Below are positions 11,286 through 22,374 of a stretch of 64,000 nucleotides of DNA, in pieces. The stretch spans positions 23,329,038 to 23,393,037 of the forward strand of contig NC_080046.1 in the NCBI RefSeq assembly GCF_012489685.1, in the 5' to 3' direction. Made by a program: the position numbers and the translations under genes. A model generated the notes under the pieces. That model was given only the letters and a program-made list of their open reading frames with translations, did no database searches and had not been told where the DNA came from. Source of the DNA: Lotus japonicus. Taxonomy: Eukaryota > Streptophyta > Magnoliopsida > Fabales > Fabaceae. How positions within the stretch are numbered: position 1 is the first letter of the stretch; every line of letters starts with the position of its first letter.

Positions 11286-13468
11286 ATTCCTGGTAGATCC
11301 CTTGCACTCCATGCAAACAAATCCATATTCTCAGATAACAACTTTACTAACCTATTTTCCTGACTTGTAGTTAAATTGACACCAACTTTCAAGTTTCGCT
11401 CACCAATTTGGATCGCCTTAGTTTCCTCTTCTGATTTCATCTTGTGCTCACTGAATCCTTCTCGAGGATCCAAAATAATATCTGATTGTTCTAAATCCAC
11501 CTCATAGACTCGATGCCCCTCTTTCACTGCCTTCTTTCCCATGTGCCCATACTGCTTGAAACTTTCTGAATAACACTTCCGAGCAACAATTTGGTCAGCC
11601 TTTAAAAATCCAACTCCTCCTTTGCTCAATGGATATTTCGCTGTTAAGTGTCTTGTAGAAATGATCGCTCCCAATCTGTTTAGTGATGGTCTCCCAATGA
11701 GTACATTGTACGGCGAAGTACATTTTACTACCAAAAACTTAATAGCAAATGTCTCCGCATTCTTCCCTTCTCCAAAGACAGTCTTCAATTCCACATACCC
11801 TCGAACAAATACTCTTTCTCCAGAAAAACCCACCAAAGAACCATCATAAGGCAACAAATCAGATTCATTTAGCCCCAACTTTTCAAAAGCATCACCATAA
11901 ATCAAGTCCGCCGAGCTTCCTTGATCCAGAAGTACTCTCTCAATTTCGTAATCAGCAATTCTCAGCATTACTACAATCGGATCGTCTTCATAAGGTTGGA
12001 CCCCCTCAAAATATCGCACAGTAAAAGTTATATCGGGTTGATTGGTTGCCCAACTTCCCCAATCGTTAGAATAAACAGCATTAATGGAGTGGACGTACCT
12101 CTTACGTGCTGAGTTAGTAATTCCTCTCCCGCGAAATCCACCAAAAATGGAGTGAATCCGCCCCTTCGCTTTCCCTTCAGATTGTCTGTTTTGTCCTTCA
12201 CTCTCAATCTCTTTTCCATCTTCGGTTCGTCTTGTTGAAGTTCCTGCTTCATCTGAATTGCTTCGCCCTTCAAGCTGTTTCATATACCCAGCCTTTATCA
12301 ATTTATCTATCTCCTTCTTCAAAGTAAAACAATCATCAGTATTATGTCCCGAGGTCCTATGATATTCACACCACTTCTTCTTATCCACATAACCCGTTGA
12401 CGGCTTTGGCTGCCGCGGAAAACGGATGACGTTCGCCTCCAAACACGCGTGTAAAGCTTCAGTCAAATTAACCGCCAACGGCACTGCACGATCATTTTGA
12501 TTCCGGGTCCACGTCATTGAATGTCCTGGCCCACGCATCCCATACGGCTGAGCACGAGTTTTAAAATTAGAACGGTTATCAAAACGACCGTCATAACGGT
12601 TGCGATTGTTATACCCTGCGTTGCCACGTTCGGTCCATCCCTTCGAATATTGATCTGCAACCGTTCCCCTCTTCGCCTCAAACTGTTGCTTCTGCCTTGT
12701 AACCGCTGTATTCGGGCGGTTGTTCATGATCTGATCGCTCTGCTCCTCTCTGATGTATCCTTGTACCCTTTCGCGTAAATGCGCCGTTGTCTCCACAGGT
12801 TTTCTACTCAAATTACTGTTCAAACCACCCGGCTTCAAGCCCAATTCAAAAGCTGCAATGCAAATTTCCGGCATTTTATCCTCTAAATGAACAGATAATT
12901 GATTGAATCGCCCCATGTAAGACTGCAAAGTCTCATTTGGCCCTTGACGAACATTGAATAATGTCGCCGGAGTTACTTTTTGTGCACGACTGGTAGAAAA
13001 CTGAGACAAGAATTTTGTAGATAATTCCGTGAAATTGACAATTGACCTTGACGGTAGAGTCGTGAACCAAATCATCGCCGACTTCTTAAAAGTTGACGGT
13101 AACATTTTGCACTTCAACGCGTCCGATGCGCCAACAATGACCATTTTCGTGTTGAAATACACCAAATGGTCCTTTGGGTCTGAATCACCATAGTAAGAAT
13201 CAAGCTTTAACGTCTTCAAATTGTCTGGGACGGCGGTATTCGCTATTTCCTCTGTGAAAGGTTGAAAGTCCACCACCGTCTCAGCCATTCTTCGATCGCC
13301 CTCTCGTAAGCCCTGAGTCTGATTGAGATCAGTAAGTTGATTTTGTAACTGTTGATTATGTTGCCGAAGTTCATTGAGATCGTCCATGATCCGCTGAAGA
13401 GCATCGGGAGGAACATCATTTTGTTGAACATGATTCCTCTCTCCGTTCGCCCCGGATCGAGTCACCAT
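11286..13468 (-). pseudogene. Tat-type gag-protease polyprotein, truncated by insertion
   Basis: About 728 residues of open frame from ATG at 13468. A retrotransposon-gag domain occupies about residues 65-245 (WFTTLPSRSIVNFTELSTKF, FNVRQGPNETLQSYMGRFNQ). A zinc-knuckle-like CEYHRTSGHNTDDC is near residue 366, and the aspartic protease active site appears as LLDQGSSADLIYGDAF near residue 513, the Q-for-T form usual in plant Tat elements. The frame then reaches the pol linker (DLFAWSARDLPG, about residue 719) and is broken at 11285 by the nested LTR. The remaining pol (integrase) is at 889-2236; the reverse transcriptase is lost. Apart from the insertion the frame is uninterrupted. Confidence 0.9.
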
Positions 13469-13504
13469 CGTAGTGAAAAAGCGAAGCCTAGGAAATTATC
13501 CTTC

Positions 13505-13523
13505 GGCCCCACGGTGGGCGCCA
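13505..13523 (-). promoter_or_regulatory. Primer-binding site of the Tat element
   Basis: The minus strand reads TGGCGCCCACCGTGGGGCC directly inside the LTR end (AACA, then T, then TGGCGCC). TGGCGCC primer sites are typical of the Tat/Athila side of Ty3/gypsy. It lies 37 bases upstream of the gag ATG, so the leader is very short. Confidence 0.8.
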
Positions 13524-13524
13524 A

Positions 13525-13735
13525 TGTTCCGGTATGGAACCGCAGACTTAGGCTAACCAATTTAGAGAGCAAGCGAAAGTAAACAAAGCGAGTAAAATGC
13601 GTGAAATGATAGGTCCCCGCCGCTTGGGTTCCTCTTTTATTTATAGCTTGTGTTTTGGTCCGGCTGGACCATGGGTTGCCCGGCCCATTTGATACATAAG
13701 TTTTAGTCAGCCCAATTACTTCGTCTCTACCAGAC
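13525..13735 (-). mobile_element. 5' LTR of the Tat element (probably partial)
   Basis: The inner end (AACA on minus) is set by the primer-binding site. A TATA-like CTATAAATAAAAGAGG lies at about 13632-13647 on minus. The outer end is inferred at about 13735, where MULE coding sequence starts on plus. A total of about 210 bases is short for this group, so part of U3 may be missing; the exact outer end and TSD could not be set. Confidence 0.6.
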
Positions 13736-16700
13736 CAAGTTGGATGCTCCAAAGAAGAAAGGGGAAACAAATGATTCAAAGAACAAGGGGAAGCAAGTGG
13801 CTGTGGAGGCTCCGAAGAACAAAAACAAGCCATTTAAACCTCCTTCCAAGAAGCAAGTGGATGCACCACTGAAGTCACCAACCCCTCTGTTACCTGGTCT
13901 TGATAATTTAGAGAGTTAAGAAATTTTCTCCAACAAAGAGGGCTGCAAACTTCAAACTGCCAGTGAGGAGGTCTGATAGGATAAGAAGCAATGTTGTCCA
14001 GCCAAAGACCAACAATAGAAAACTTGTATTGTTGCTTCTAGATAGTGATGATGAAAGGAAAAATGTTGCTCACAATGCTAATGTAGATGCTAGTGTGCAT
14101 GTGGATGCTGTTATTGGAGATGTTATCAATGATGTCAATCTGTTTGGAGATGCTGCCAATGATGCTACTGGTGACACTGGTGGCACTGCTAATGGAGATG
14201 CTGCCAATGATGCCACTGGTAATGGAGATGCTGCCAGTGATGCCACTGCTAATGGAGATGCTGGCAATGTGCATGTGGATGTTACTAGAAAGAAAAATGC
14301 CAAAAAGCCTCGATTTGATGATGTATATGAAGATGATGATTCTTTCATTCCATCAAGTGACACTAAAGATTCCACAGGTTCTGTACATTTCAATGATAGT
14401 GAAGAGTGTAAGATCAGGATTTGATCAGTGGTTGCATCTCTATATTTTGATGATTACAATTAAGGTTTTTGAGTATGAACAATAATGGTACTCTAATGTT
14501 TGTCTTTTATAGTTGTGACAAACAGGTTCTGATTCTGACTCAAGCCGATTCCATCAGAAGATGAAGACCCAAGAGTAACCAAAAGAGAGTTCTAAAGCTC
14601 ACCATGTTCGCTCAGAACAGTAGCAAATCCTTCAGAAGTTTTGAAGATAGAAGCTCTCAAGAGGTACTGAAGAACCGGAGTCAGAAGTTCTGAAGACCAG
14701 ATGTTCCAGAAGGAGCGGTCCAGAAGTAGAAGACTCAAGTTCTGAAGACCTGCAAGAAGTTGGCTCTGAAGACCCAAGCTATTCTAACTCTGGCATTCAG
14801 AAGTTCTGAAGAACATGCCCAGAAGCAGAAGTTGCAAGGTCATAGGATCCAAGCTTCCGTCTGACTCTGATCAGAAGCTTCACCAACGTCCATATGAAGC
14901 ACTCCAGATCATAAGTCAGCTGGTGAAAGGACAAGTCGCTGTCATAGTACACATCGTACTGTCATAGCCTGTCCGCCACCTACCACGTTCAGCCTAGCAG
15001 TCTGATATTACAAGATTGTCACTCCAACGGTCAAAACCCTAGCAATGGATACACCAAATGCCTTGGAGTATATAAGGGCTGAAGATAGAAGAAAGAAGCT
15101 AAGAAACTTTGCTGATTTTCTAGAGTTCATTCTAACCTATCTCTTAGCAATATTTCTTCATTGTTCTTGAACATCTGAGTTTACCATTAGCTTTTCAGAA
15201 GCATTTCTTGAAAACCCGAAACCTTTTACAAACACTTTGTAAAGTTCCTTAAGAGACAAAGGTTGGTCGGATCTTGAGAGGACTGAATCAAGTTTGGTTC
15301 AGTGTTTAGCTAGTCTTGAGAGGATCAGTAGATCAGCTTCTTGAGAGTATACTAGTGAGAAAATCAGTGTACTGTTAGTCACTTTGCAGGTTGCAAGTGC
15401 AGTTGTAACATTCATTGATTTTAGTGAATTACCTTCATCAGAAGAAGGAAGAAATCACCTTCACGGGTGGACTGGATTAACTTGAGCTTTTATCTCAAGT
15501 GAACCAGGATAAAATACTTGTGTGCTCTACTTCATATTCTTTAGCACCTAGTTCTTATCTTTAAGTTTGTCAAAACTTAAGAAGGGGAAAACTTTTGGTT
15601 AAAAACTCTATTCAAACCCCCCCCCTTTCTAGTGTTTTTCGCACCTTCAAAGAGGAAAGAGCTGCAGGGGTTAATGATGATGGATTTGAAGGCATACCAG
15701 TTGGTGTTGCTGAAGCTTTGTTAAATGAGCAAGTAAGGCAAATGGTGGAAGGTACCTATGAAGTAGATGGTGGTGATGCAGAAACTGTGCTTCCTCAAAA
15801 TGATGATGCTTTTGATGGTGACCATGAAATGGAGGCTTCTTGGGAAGAGGAAGAGTTACATAGCATGTCTGAAGGTGATGATGTTGATTGCATTGTGAGG
15901 AACAGGAGTATGAGGTTTCATCCTGAGGATATGAAGGCAGAATTTAACTTCAAAGTAGGTATGGAATTTACTTCATTGCAAGAGTTTAAGGTTGCTGCTA
16001 AGGACCACTCTGTTTTGAATGGAAGGGACATTTATTTCCCCAAAAATTATACAACCAAGGTTAGGGCTGCTTGCAAGAAGGATTGTAGTTGGGTTATGTT
16101 GTGCAGCAAAGTGGGTGGAAACAAACTTTTGCAATTAAGACATTGAGTGGCCCTCATACTTGTGGGAGAGTATTCAACAATAAGAATGCTACTTCCAAGT
16201 TTGTTGCTAAGAAATTGGTGGAGAAACTGAGATGAGGTTGGGTTTTTCAACTGGCATCACAAGGTATAGAACTTGGAAGGGTAGACAGCTTGCTATGCAG
16301 GTAGTTGAGGGAGATGCAAGAAAACAATACACATTGCTCTATAATTCAGTGCTGAACTGAGGAGGGTTTGTGTAGGCAATACATGCAAAATGCAGTTGGA
16401 GAACCCTGCTGGAACTATACAACCTAGGTTTGGCAGATTCTATATGTGTCTAGAAGGTTGTAAGAGGTGATTTCTTCAGGGTTGTAGACCCTTTATTGGA
16501 TTAGATGGGTGTCATTCAACTCCACAATTCTATTGGGAAGGGACAAGCCAATTCTGACCATGATGGACTGGATCAGAACATACTTAATGGGAAGGTTTGC
16601 AACCTTGAGGGAGAATTTTCACAAGTTTAGATGTGACATAATGCAAGCCTTTAAAGAGGTTGGCATGGGAGACTGAAAAGGCTTCTCGCTGGTTTCCAAC

Positions 16701-17645
16701 AATGTGCTCATAGTGAAGGTTTGAAGTCAAACACATTGTATCAGGATGGTTTCCAACAAGAATTTATACACTTTGTTTACTTTCATGGTTAATGGTTGTA
16801 CTCATTCTGCAATATGATGAAAACAGGTGAGAGATTTGTTGTGGACTTGAGCAAAAGTTCATGCACATGCAATCTGTTCGATTTGGTTGGCATACCATGC
16901 AGGCATGCAGTGGCTGCCATAACATGTAAATGGTTGAGACCACAGAATTCTGTGCTTCTATACTATAAGAGAGCTGCATATGAAACCACATATGGGCATG
17001 AGATCACTCCTATCAATGGCCAAAAACTATGGCAGCCTACAAATGACCCTGAGATCCTTCCTCCCATAAAGAAGAGAGGGCCTGGAAGGCCTAAGAAGCT
17101 GAGAAGAAGGGATCTCCATGAAGAAACAGGTAGCACAAGACTCAGCAGGAATGTTGCTAGACACAGATGCAGCTGGTGTGGTCAGCATGGCCATAATACA
17201 AGGAGATGCCCAAATCCAGTGGAGAGTCAAGAACCAGAAGCAAGACTAGGGTCTGAAGCAGGACAAGTTCCACATGCAGCAGGATCTGAGCCAGTTCAAA
17301 CAAAAGAGGATGCATCTCAGGTCATCAATGTCACACAAGATGCATGTGTAAGTAAACTTATAATATGCTAACTTATAATAGGCTAACTTATTTTAAACAG
17401 ATCTACAAATTTATGTAAGTTTCTCATCAAAAATAATGCTTAATATTCATATTGTTCAATATCAGATCCAGTATGATTAAATATCTGCCATGCTAATGGA
17501 ACAATGGGATCAAGACATGGCAAGATTGCACACTGTTCATGGAGCAAGGCCATCTAATCTTGGTGTTGGAAGTGGAGGATCTGCTGCTGTTCAAGAGGAT
17601 CCATCTCAAGTTGTTCAGGCACCCCAATCTCAAGTTGCTAAATGA
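13736..17645 (+). pseudogene. MULE transposase (mudrA-like), decayed and interrupted
   Basis: The transposase would cut and paste the MULE. Pieces on plus: an N-terminal acidic, low-complexity part (13736-14406, frameshifted near 13917, with RRSDRIRSN); after the solo LTR, a MuDR-type DNA-binding domain (15650-16146, FKVGMEFTSLQEFKVAAKDH, then RAACKKDCSW); a broken central part (about 16146-16680, with MMDWIRTYLMGRF and PFIGLDGCH); a SWIM zinc finger (CTCNLFDLVGIPCRHAVAAI near 16860-16920); and a CCHC knuckle (CSWCGQHGHNTRRC near 17168-17211). A GTAAGT donor follows 17347 and a second exon runs 17466-17645, with a premature TAA. Several frameshifts and internal deletions in the catalytic core make it non-functional. 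Confidence 0.8.
14407..15649 (+). mobile_element. Solo LTR (copy A of a 1.25 kb family)
   Basis: 1243 bases from TGTAAGATC to CACCTTCA, flanked by a perfect 5 bp duplication AAGAG (14402-14406 and 15650-15654). It splits the MULE transposase between FNDSEE and ERAAGVNDDG. The same family occurs at 55296-56560 with a different perfect TSD. A TATA-like TATATAAGGGC is near 15067-15078. No internal retroelement sequence is present, so it arose by recombination between LTRs. Copia affiliation is a guess from the terminal style; orientation is inferred from the TATA-like motif. Confidence 0.9.
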
Positions 17646-17820
17646 GAGGGTTGAAAGCTGTTGTGGTTGGTAAGAGCTCGGTTGTGGAGCAATAATGGAG
17701 GGCTGAAAGAAATTTAATGTGAATAGACCAAGTGGGAATATTTTGTGGTTTGTTGGCATTACTTTTGACACCACATGGGTGCACATTTTGATATAGTTTA
17801 GGCAGCACATGGGTTGCAGT

Positions 17821-18240
17821 GTTTTTTTTTTTTTTTATGTAATTTGGACCACTTAAGCTTGAAGCTTTGTATAGGACCATTTTAAAATCTGAATGTGTGG
17901 ATGTGTGGACCACTTGACATTGAATTATGAAGCTTGATGTTGTTGGCAATACATTAGTCAAAGATTCTCTCTTTTACTTTTGTTTATGTGTAATGTAGTT
18001 CTCTTTTTTTTACATTTCAATTGCATTTGCTTCATTAAACAAGTATATAAAGAGGGGCAATACAATACAAAGTTCATGAAATAAACAAGTTCATCTCCAT
18101 TACTTCTCAATTCAGGAACATGGTACAACATAAACATGAAACCTTACTCCATTACATGATTCTACATAAACCCAACCGACCCAAATAACTTCCAAAACAT
18201 CAACATGAAACCTTACAATAACTTCCATTCCCTTTTCAGG
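17821..18240. other. Intergenic spacer of the MULE
   Basis: Between the two convergent MULE genes. It contains a T-run at 17821-17836 and AT-rich sequence, with no coding signal. Both transcripts would terminate here. Confidence 0.5.
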
Positions 18241-18803
18241 TTACATTTTTTTCCCATAAAGGAAGCAAAAACTAACAACCCAAGCTAATACAACAATTAG
18301 TATGGCTACAAAGGCCATTTTCTTATTCAGCAACTCACAGTCAAGCTTCCTTTGAAGCTTGCAAATCTTGCTCTTGCTTTCCTCCAATTTCATCTTTGTA
18401 TCCTCAAATTTCATCTTTGTATCCTCCAATTTCTACTTCAATTCATCCAGTTTGTTCTTCGAATCTTCCAACTCTGTCCTCAACATATCAACAACACGTT
18501 GTGTTCATGAACTTTGGACTCCAACATCTTCATCCCACAAGAAGAAACCACAGTCCTTGGGGGTCTGTAATTACAATGAAAAGGGGACAAGTTAACATAG
18601 CCAGTTTAAATTGGCAGATTAAAGGTAAAAGAGAGGAGAGAATTTACCTTGAAATTCCTGCATCTCAAGAAATGTCTTCCTGGGTTTTCAGAGGTGTGGG
18701 ATGCCAGGTACACAATTAGTTCCCCACAAGCACATATTCTACCTGGAGGCATGGAGTAAGTGCCCGAGGATGCACTAGAGTTAGATGAACACAGTCTTCT
18801 CAT
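18241..18803 (-). pseudogene. GRF-type zinc-finger, coiled-coil, membrane-anchored protein gene inside the MULE
   Basis: Two exons can be read on minus: 18803-18648 and 18564-18241, joined across an 83 bp intron with an AAG|GTAAAT donor and an ACAG acceptor, both in phase 0. The predicted 159 residues contain a GRF-type zinc finger (CACGELIVYLAS, NPGRHFLRC, DCGFFLWDED), a Lys/Glu-rich coiled coil with the repeat EDTKMKFEDTKMKLEES, and a C-terminal membrane segment (AFVAILIVVLAWVVSFCFLY) ending GKKM. Two in-frame stops break it (TGA at 18507-18505 and TAG at 18435-18433). GRF fingers bind nucleic acid in other proteins; the role of this plant family is not known to me. It is convergent with the transposase. 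Confidence 0.75.
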
Positions 18804-19149
18804 GGTTGAACTGTGAAGAACTCGAACCAGAAAACCCAGGAAGTAGAGAGGACGGGAAATCGAGTGAATAAAGGGTGTAATCGAAGGATGCCACTCAGAC
18901 TATGAAATCGATGGAAGAGAAAGAGAGGAAGAAATCGACAAAGAAGAGTTGGTGATTCGATGGAGAAGAAGAGAAGAAAGGAAATGAGATGATAAATTGG
19001 TGTATCTGAACCCTAATTTCGATTTGGGGGTTTTGAAGGAGTAAAGGTTAGAGGTTTGTTTAGAGTTAATTAGTTTTTGGATTATTTAGGTTAATTAGGT
19101 TAAAATCTGGGGGCTTAATTAAAATTTAAAAAACAAAAAAAATTAATTT

Positions 19150-19341
19150 TTTTATTTAAATGCCACATCATTTCATTAAATGACGTTGCATGGCCACGTG
19201 CACGACTGTCTGAGGTATATCGACGACAAGGACGGTTTCCGTACAAACAATTGAGTTTAGGATGGCTCTAGGAAGATTTTCCGGCGAGGGACAGAAATCA
19301 AAACTTGCTTAAAGTTCAGGGACAGAAAACAGTTTTAACCC
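19150..19341 (-). repeat. Right terminal inverted repeat region of the MULE
   Basis: The end TTTTAACCC at 19341 and the inner stretch with TTTTCCGGCGAGGGACAG (about 19278-19296) match the general pattern of the long MULE TIRs at 33449 and 58237 (CTCGCCGG and GGGAC motifs). The matching left TIR is not in the window, so this is called by similarity only. Confidence 0.55.
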
Positions 19342-20139
19342 TAAATAAATTTTAAGAACATCTTTCTTAGATGAGATTGGGATAAAGTCCAAATCCAAAC
19401 TAGTACATAAAAAAAAACCCCACCCTCTCGACACACCCCGCCATCAAGGTTGGTATACTATATAATCCAACCCTAAAATTCTTGTGATATTAGTTAGTTC
19501 CACATTGAAAGAAAATGGGAGTCTTAATCATTTTATAAGTGAGATGAGTCATACACCCTGTGCACTAAAATTTTGGGAGAAAGAAGTGGTGTATAATCCA
19601 CTTGTTGGCTACTCTTTAACCCTATGTGGAAATCCCTTTAAAGTTTTATACCTCTGCGGTTTTACATTCCAAATATCTAGTCTTGTGCGTGAGGGGGTCT
19701 GATAACAAATCTCACATTAACTAGAGATATATGGCCAAGATAGCCCTTAAATATGGAAAGACAATCTTCACCTCTTGAGCTAGCTTTTCTTTGGGTAGAT
19801 TTAGGTCTCTCAAATTTTAGGCTTAAAAGCATTTCATGCCCCTGATGTATCGCGAATGTGCAAAAGACACCCCATCTATTTTTATCCATGTTTGTATCCT
19901 CAATGATACAGAAAAGTGTAGCGAATACCCCTCCGACAGTTTGACGTTAGAAAACTAACGGCGGGGCTGATATGACTTTTCCTTTTTTGTTCTTACATGC
20001 CACGTGACTTAAGCCCAAAATTTAATATTATGCCTCCCAACATATGGATCACTCAAAGAAGACCCACCCACCCGTATAGGGATCACTCAAAGATGTTCAT
20101 TCTTGTATATTTTTTGCTTTAGATGTCAAGTCGTGTTAC
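19342..20139. other. Gene-free stretch with old repeat relics
   Basis: No gene is visible. About 19495-19730 resembles a short LTR or TRIM relic (TCCACATTGAAAG, ATTTTATAAGTGAGATGAG, and a second ATCTCACATTAACTAGAGA). About 19820-19990 looks like a lone MULE-type TIR (AGGCTTAAAAGCATTTCATG, then CACCCCATCT and AACTAACGGCGGGG) with no partner seen. Both calls are tentative. Confidence 0.35.
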
Positions 20140-20144
20140 CACCA

Positions 20145-20560
20145 AACTACCGACGGAAAAAACTATCGGTAATTTCAAATTTTGAAATTGACGTCTACCA
20201 ATAACTTGGCGGACTTTAAAAATTCAAAAAATCATTATCGATGGTTTTACCGACTATAAAAGCCGTTGGTAATTTTAAAATTTGAAATTGAAATTGTCGC
20301 CTACAATAACTTGGCGGGCTTTTAAAAATCTGAAAAAAATAATTACTGACAGTTTTACCGATGGAAAAGCCATCTGTAATTTCAAAATTTGAAAGTGGCG
20401 CCTACCAAAATCTTGACAAGCTTTAAAAAAATTGAAAATTTATTACCAGCAGAAAATGCCGTCAGTAATTTAAAAATTTGAAATTTCTACCAACCAAATA
20501 TTTGGTGGACTTTACAAAAAATAGATACCAACAGCCGAAACTTTCAATAACATATAAATA
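20145..20560. repeat. Tandem array A: about 115 bp units built on a CCGACGG palindrome
   Basis: Four degenerate units of about 110-120 bp. Each has an ACCGACGG-type motif and a CCGTCGGTAA-type motif, then AATTTTGAAATT, then CTACCAATAACTTGGCGG-like sequence. The first two motifs are inverted partners, so each unit can form a short hairpin. No coding sequence. Similar palindromic motifs are common in subterminal parts of some plant DNA transposons, but no terminal repeats were identified here. Confidence 0.75.
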
Positions 20561-20784
20561 TCCCGAAAAAAGTTGTCGATAAGCTAACCGTCGGTAACCT
20601 ATAAATAATAGTTTGCAGACCATCTTACGTACACTTTATCATCATCTTCCTCTTCTTCTCACTTTGTATAAATTATAAATAGTGATAATTTTAAAGAGCG
20701 CAAAATGTTCTTTTTGTTGCATATAAGAATGTCATTGCGACATTTTTAGTTGCAACGAAAGGAGTTTTTTAGTAGACTAAATTA

Positions 20785-21175
20785 ATTACCGAAGAAAAAG
20801 TCGTCGGTAAGTAGCAACGGAAAAAAGCCGTCGGTAAGTAGCGATGGAAAAAAATTTTGTAAAAACTATTGGTAAATAGTGACGAAAAAAATAAGTCAGT
20901 AAGTTAGCTACGGAAAAAACCACCTGTAAGTAGCGACAAAAAAGTCGTCGATAAGTTAACAACGTAAAAACTGTCGGTAATTAGTGACGGAGAAATCGTC
21001 AGTAATTAACAACAAAAAACTCGTCAGTAATTTAGCAACAAAAAAAATCGTCGGTAAGTAGCAATAAAAAAAACCTTCAGTAATTAACGACAAAAAAAAA
21101 AGTCAATAAGTTTGCGATGAAAAAAAACCATCTTTAGTTAACGATGAAAAAATCGTCGATAGTTACTGGCGGTGT
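20785..21175. repeat. Tandem array B: about 22 bp units of GTCGGTAAGTAGCGACGGAAAAA type
   Basis: About 15-17 degenerate units alternate a CGACGGAAAAA-type half and a GTCGTCGGTAA-type half. They are the same two half motifs as in array A but packed at a much shorter period. The array ends near 21175 (TACTGGCGGTGTTTTTGC). Confidence 0.8.
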
Positions 21176-21329
21176 TTTTGCAAAGTGTGTGTACGTGAAT
21201 ATGTGAACGAAAGAGAGAAATTGTGATTAGAATGTGTGAGGTGGTGTGCTTTTGTCTAGTGTGTGCATTAATGTTTTGTAAGTTTCGTTGCTATAATGGT
21301 GAACATCAATCAGGAGTCAAGACTATATC

Positions 21330-21510
21330 AATAATTATTTGTCCACAGCTCTAAATTGAGGTGGAAAGAGGTGGAGGAGGGGAGAGATATGAAGAAAAGA
21401 AAAAGTAAGAAAGAGAAAGTATAAGATGTGATAGATGATAAGAGGAGAGAGATAGAAATAAAAATAGGTGGAAATGAAGTGTATAAATAAGAAGGTGTGT
21501 ATATATCATT
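21330..21510 (+). mobile_element. MITE copy (purine-rich family), copy 1
   Basis: A 180 bp block with GAGGTGGAAAGAGGTGGAGG, then AGTAAGAAAGAGAAAGTA, GATAAGAGGAGAGAGATAGA, and the end GTGTGTATATATCATTACTC. A near-identical block lies at 31020-31196 inside the peroxidase intron. The ends are imperfect inverted repeats of AATGATATATACACAC type. TSD not resolved. Confidence 0.75.
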
Positions 21511-22208
21511 ACTCAGACTATATAGTGTGTGCTAGTTGGGGCGTGAGTTACTGAAAATTGAGAATAATACTACTAAAATCTTTTGTCCTATTGGTGGGTG
21601 AAGAGAGAAAAGCATGAGAAAATATCTTTCATCTTTTTTCCTATTTTCTACTATTAAATTCTAATAAGTTTTAAAAAAACCTTTTTTCGTTTATATTAAA
21701 TTAGTGTAAGCTAAGAAATAAATATTAGTTCAGGCTTTATTGTGTTTTATTTATTTTTTTGTTTTAAAAAAGTGGATCTGGACAAAATTCGGTATCCATA
21801 ATTAGCCCATTCTCTAGCAATTAATTGGCTTTGATCAAAATCCATATAGTTTTTAAAGTAAGTTGGAAACCATGTAGTCAGACTAGCTATTTTTGCTGAA
21901 GATAATGGACTTCTCAAAAGGCCCACCATTGATAGAGTTCTACTATTTGCCCCAGCCTTTGTACCCAGTAGCTGAAATCCGAAACCATCCAATGACGTTG
22001 AAAACCATTGAAGCTAAATTGAGTATTTGAATTTGGATCATGGTATTTGTTGGGAAGTGGGAACTCCACATAAAATCAGTTACCTTAAAAAAAAACTTTT
22101 CTATAGTGAATGGACTCACTAACACTGTATAAGAAAAGTAAATATAATAATTATTTTTTAAAAAAACAAAAGTAAGTTATTTTATTGACTTTTTGAAGTA
22201 GGTAATCA
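21511..22208. other. Gene-free stretch with an unrecognised reading frame
   Basis: Minus-strand frames at 21747-21992 (81 residues) and 21943-22125 (60 residues) abut and read like protein (for example LASMVFNVIGWFRISATGYK and SSAKIASLTTWFPTYFKNY), so a decayed exon or captured gene fragment is possible. I do not recognise the family. The rest is AT-rich. Confidence 0.3.
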
Positions 22209-22324
22209 ATGTCCCCGAATGATAGCTCAAGTGGTAAGTGTTGAATGACAAATGGGTTGGGAGGGGAAGGTTCAGAGTTCAATCTCTGGCGGGTGCAATT
22301 TAAATTCCGATGTACCAAAAGAAA
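22209..22324 (+). mobile_element. SINE, copy 1
   Basis: A tRNA-derived short element of 116 bases: box A (TAGCTCAAGTGGTAAG) near 22223, box B-like GTTCAGAGTTCAATCTCTGG near 22270, and an end GATGTACCAAAAGAAA. It is flanked by an 11-of-12 matching TSD, AGTAGGTAATCA at 22197-22208 and AGTAGATAATCA at 22325-22336. Same family as 46306-46420. Confidence 0.88.
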
Positions 22325-22374
22325 AGTAGATAATCACTATTAATAGTTATAACTAGTGGGGGAGGATAAAAAAA

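Larger units (their letters stand above)
13736..19341 (+). mobile_element. Autonomous-type Mutator-like element (MULE), 5' end lost or outside the window
   Basis: A mudrA-like transposase pseudogene on plus (13736-17645) and a GRF-type gene on minus (18241-18803) converge, followed by a right terminal inverted repeat ending in TTTTAACCC at 19341. The inward sequence (read on minus: gggttaaaactgttttctg, then a CTCGCCGG motif) resembles in style the TIRs of the smaller MULEs here. The left TIR would lie beyond the Tat insertion and is not in the window. A solo LTR (14407-15649) interrupts the transposase. Confidence 0.75.

Noticed and set aside
13462..13833. 123-residue minus frame across the Tat LTR and MULE
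   Set aside because: It crosses an element boundary and has no family motif.
14038..14485. Three overlapping frames over the acidic repeat region
   Set aside because: Low-complexity GATGCT-type repeats open several frames; only the frame that joins the MULE transposase is kept.
22209..22324. tRNA gene from A and B boxes
   Set aside because: No cloverleaf or anticodon arm, an A-rich tail and a TSD are present; it is a SINE.
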